NCBI GenBank assembly: GCA_049680295.1
Contig: JBAUHN010000463.1
Span: 1-17,049, forward strand
Direction of reading: 5' to 3'
Length of the DNA: 17,049 nt
From: JBAUHN01 sp049680295
GTDB lineage: Bacteria > Pseudomonadota > Alphaproteobacteria > Rhodobacterales > Rhodobacteraceae
The notes beneath the pieces are model-generated. The model was not told the DNA's origin, made no database searches, and saw only the letters and a list, made by a program, of their open reading frames with translations. Of this stretch, positions 16,683-17,049 are shown one piece after another; positions within the stretch are counted from its first letter, which is position 1, and every line of letters begins with the position of its first letter. The position numbers and the translations under genes are program-made.

Positions 16683-17049
16683 TGAGCCGTACGTGTCGCT
16701 TTTTATGGCGAGCCAAAGCGTCTTTGCTCTACGCGGAAGGGGTTGATCAGCCTAAAGTTGGACAGTCAATTGTGCACGGTTGGTCAAGGTTGCGGACTCG
16801 TCGCATGATCCATCGCAACGAAGCTTAGCGGCTAGAAGGCGGTGGGGGCTTTTTACCATTTAGTCAAAATCGCATAATAGTCATTATGGTAAATAGTGAG
16901 CAAAAATATACCTTCGTTGCAGCGTCCTGCGAGAACTCGTCGATAAAGCGTATTCCCTTGCTCTTATCTGTCTCTCATTGCTTCCAAAATCACCAAGCAA
17001 AGAGTCCACAAATCTTGGGACATCTCAATACTCTAATTAGGCGTCTGTC
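16683..17049. other. Gene-free stretch upstream of the large minus-strand gene
   Basis: No convincing gene on either strand reaches into these 367 bases. Apart from the dif-like site at 16867-16894, the stretch should contain the promoter of the large minus-strand gene. Two TTGAC-type boxes occur on the minus strand between about 16760 and 16795, but I could not pair either with a good -10 box. The part after 16900 is AT-richer and may be the start of a different region. Confidence 0.4.
16867..16894 (+). other. dif-like XerC/XerD recombination site
   Basis: The 28 bases have the exact architecture of a dif site: an 11-base left arm AAATCGCATAA, a 6-base centre TAGTCA and an 11-base right arm TTATGGTAAAT. 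Compared with the well-known Escherichia coli dif (from memory), the right (XerD) arm differs at one base (TTATGTTAAAT), and the left (XerC) arm shares the inner CGCATAA. Such sites serve chromosome or plasmid dimer resolution and are also used by Xer-dependent mobile elements and pdif modules. A second XerD-arm-like sequence in reverse orientation, TTTTACCATTT (16851-16861), lies just upstream, and TAGTCA recurs at 16861-16866. No second full dif-like site was seen in the window. Confidence 0.7.

Noticed and set aside
1..17049. CRISPR arrays, tRNA and rRNA genes
   Set aside because: No regularly spaced direct repeats and no cloverleaf or rRNA-like sequence were seen on reading both strands.
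16900..17049. Minus-strand short frame at the right edge (about 45 residues)
   Set aside because: Stops lie close on both sides, there is no start codon or ribosome site, and the sequence has no recognisable content.

Overview
The window looks like an accessory region of an alphaproteobacterium, most likely from the Rhodobacterales or a neighbouring group. This is inferred from the VirB-type conjugation genes, moderate-to-high GC content, the style of the IS91-family element and general codon use. It is not proven, and whether the replicon is a plasmid or a chromosomal island cannot be settled from these bases.

Layout: (1) 1-2607, the 3' end of a type IV secretion operon on the + strand: a probable VirB9 tail, VirB10 and VirB11, tightly packed. 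No virD4 or other transfer gene follows. (2) 2608-4146, a junction zone with no recognisable + strand gene, one unrecognised minus-strand gene (2984-3787) and a possible minus-strand gene remnant. (3) About 4147-6616, an IS91-like element: a perfect hairpin over the ribosome binding site, a XerC/D-like tyrosine recombinase, then a Y2/HUH transposase 10 nt downstream. A large interrupted palindrome sits beyond the transposase. (4) 6781-7326, a stand-alone small serine resolvase. (5) About 7596-12761, a three-gene + strand defence operon: an Mrr-like nuclease, HamA (DUF1837 nuclease) and HamB (DExH helicase). The last two form a Hachiman anti-phage system. (6) 12915-16682, a convergent minus-strand gene for an unrecognised 1255-residue protein that ends in a PD-(D/E)XK nuclease domain. 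(7) 16683-17049, a gene-free stretch holding a well-formed dif-like XerC/XerD site.

How it fits together: the defence genes (regions 5 and 6) are bracketed by recombination functions, with an IS91 element and a serine resolvase on one side and a dif-like site on the other. A conjugation operon lies next door. This suggests mobile defence cargo on a transferable replicon. Hachiman is a known system: HamB is a DNA-sensing helicase that restrains and releases the HamA nuclease. The less explained parts are the Mrr-like nuclease placed first in the Hachiman operon, the giant nuclease-tipped protein convergent with it, and the dif-like site with a duplicated 6-base spacer at the outer edge.
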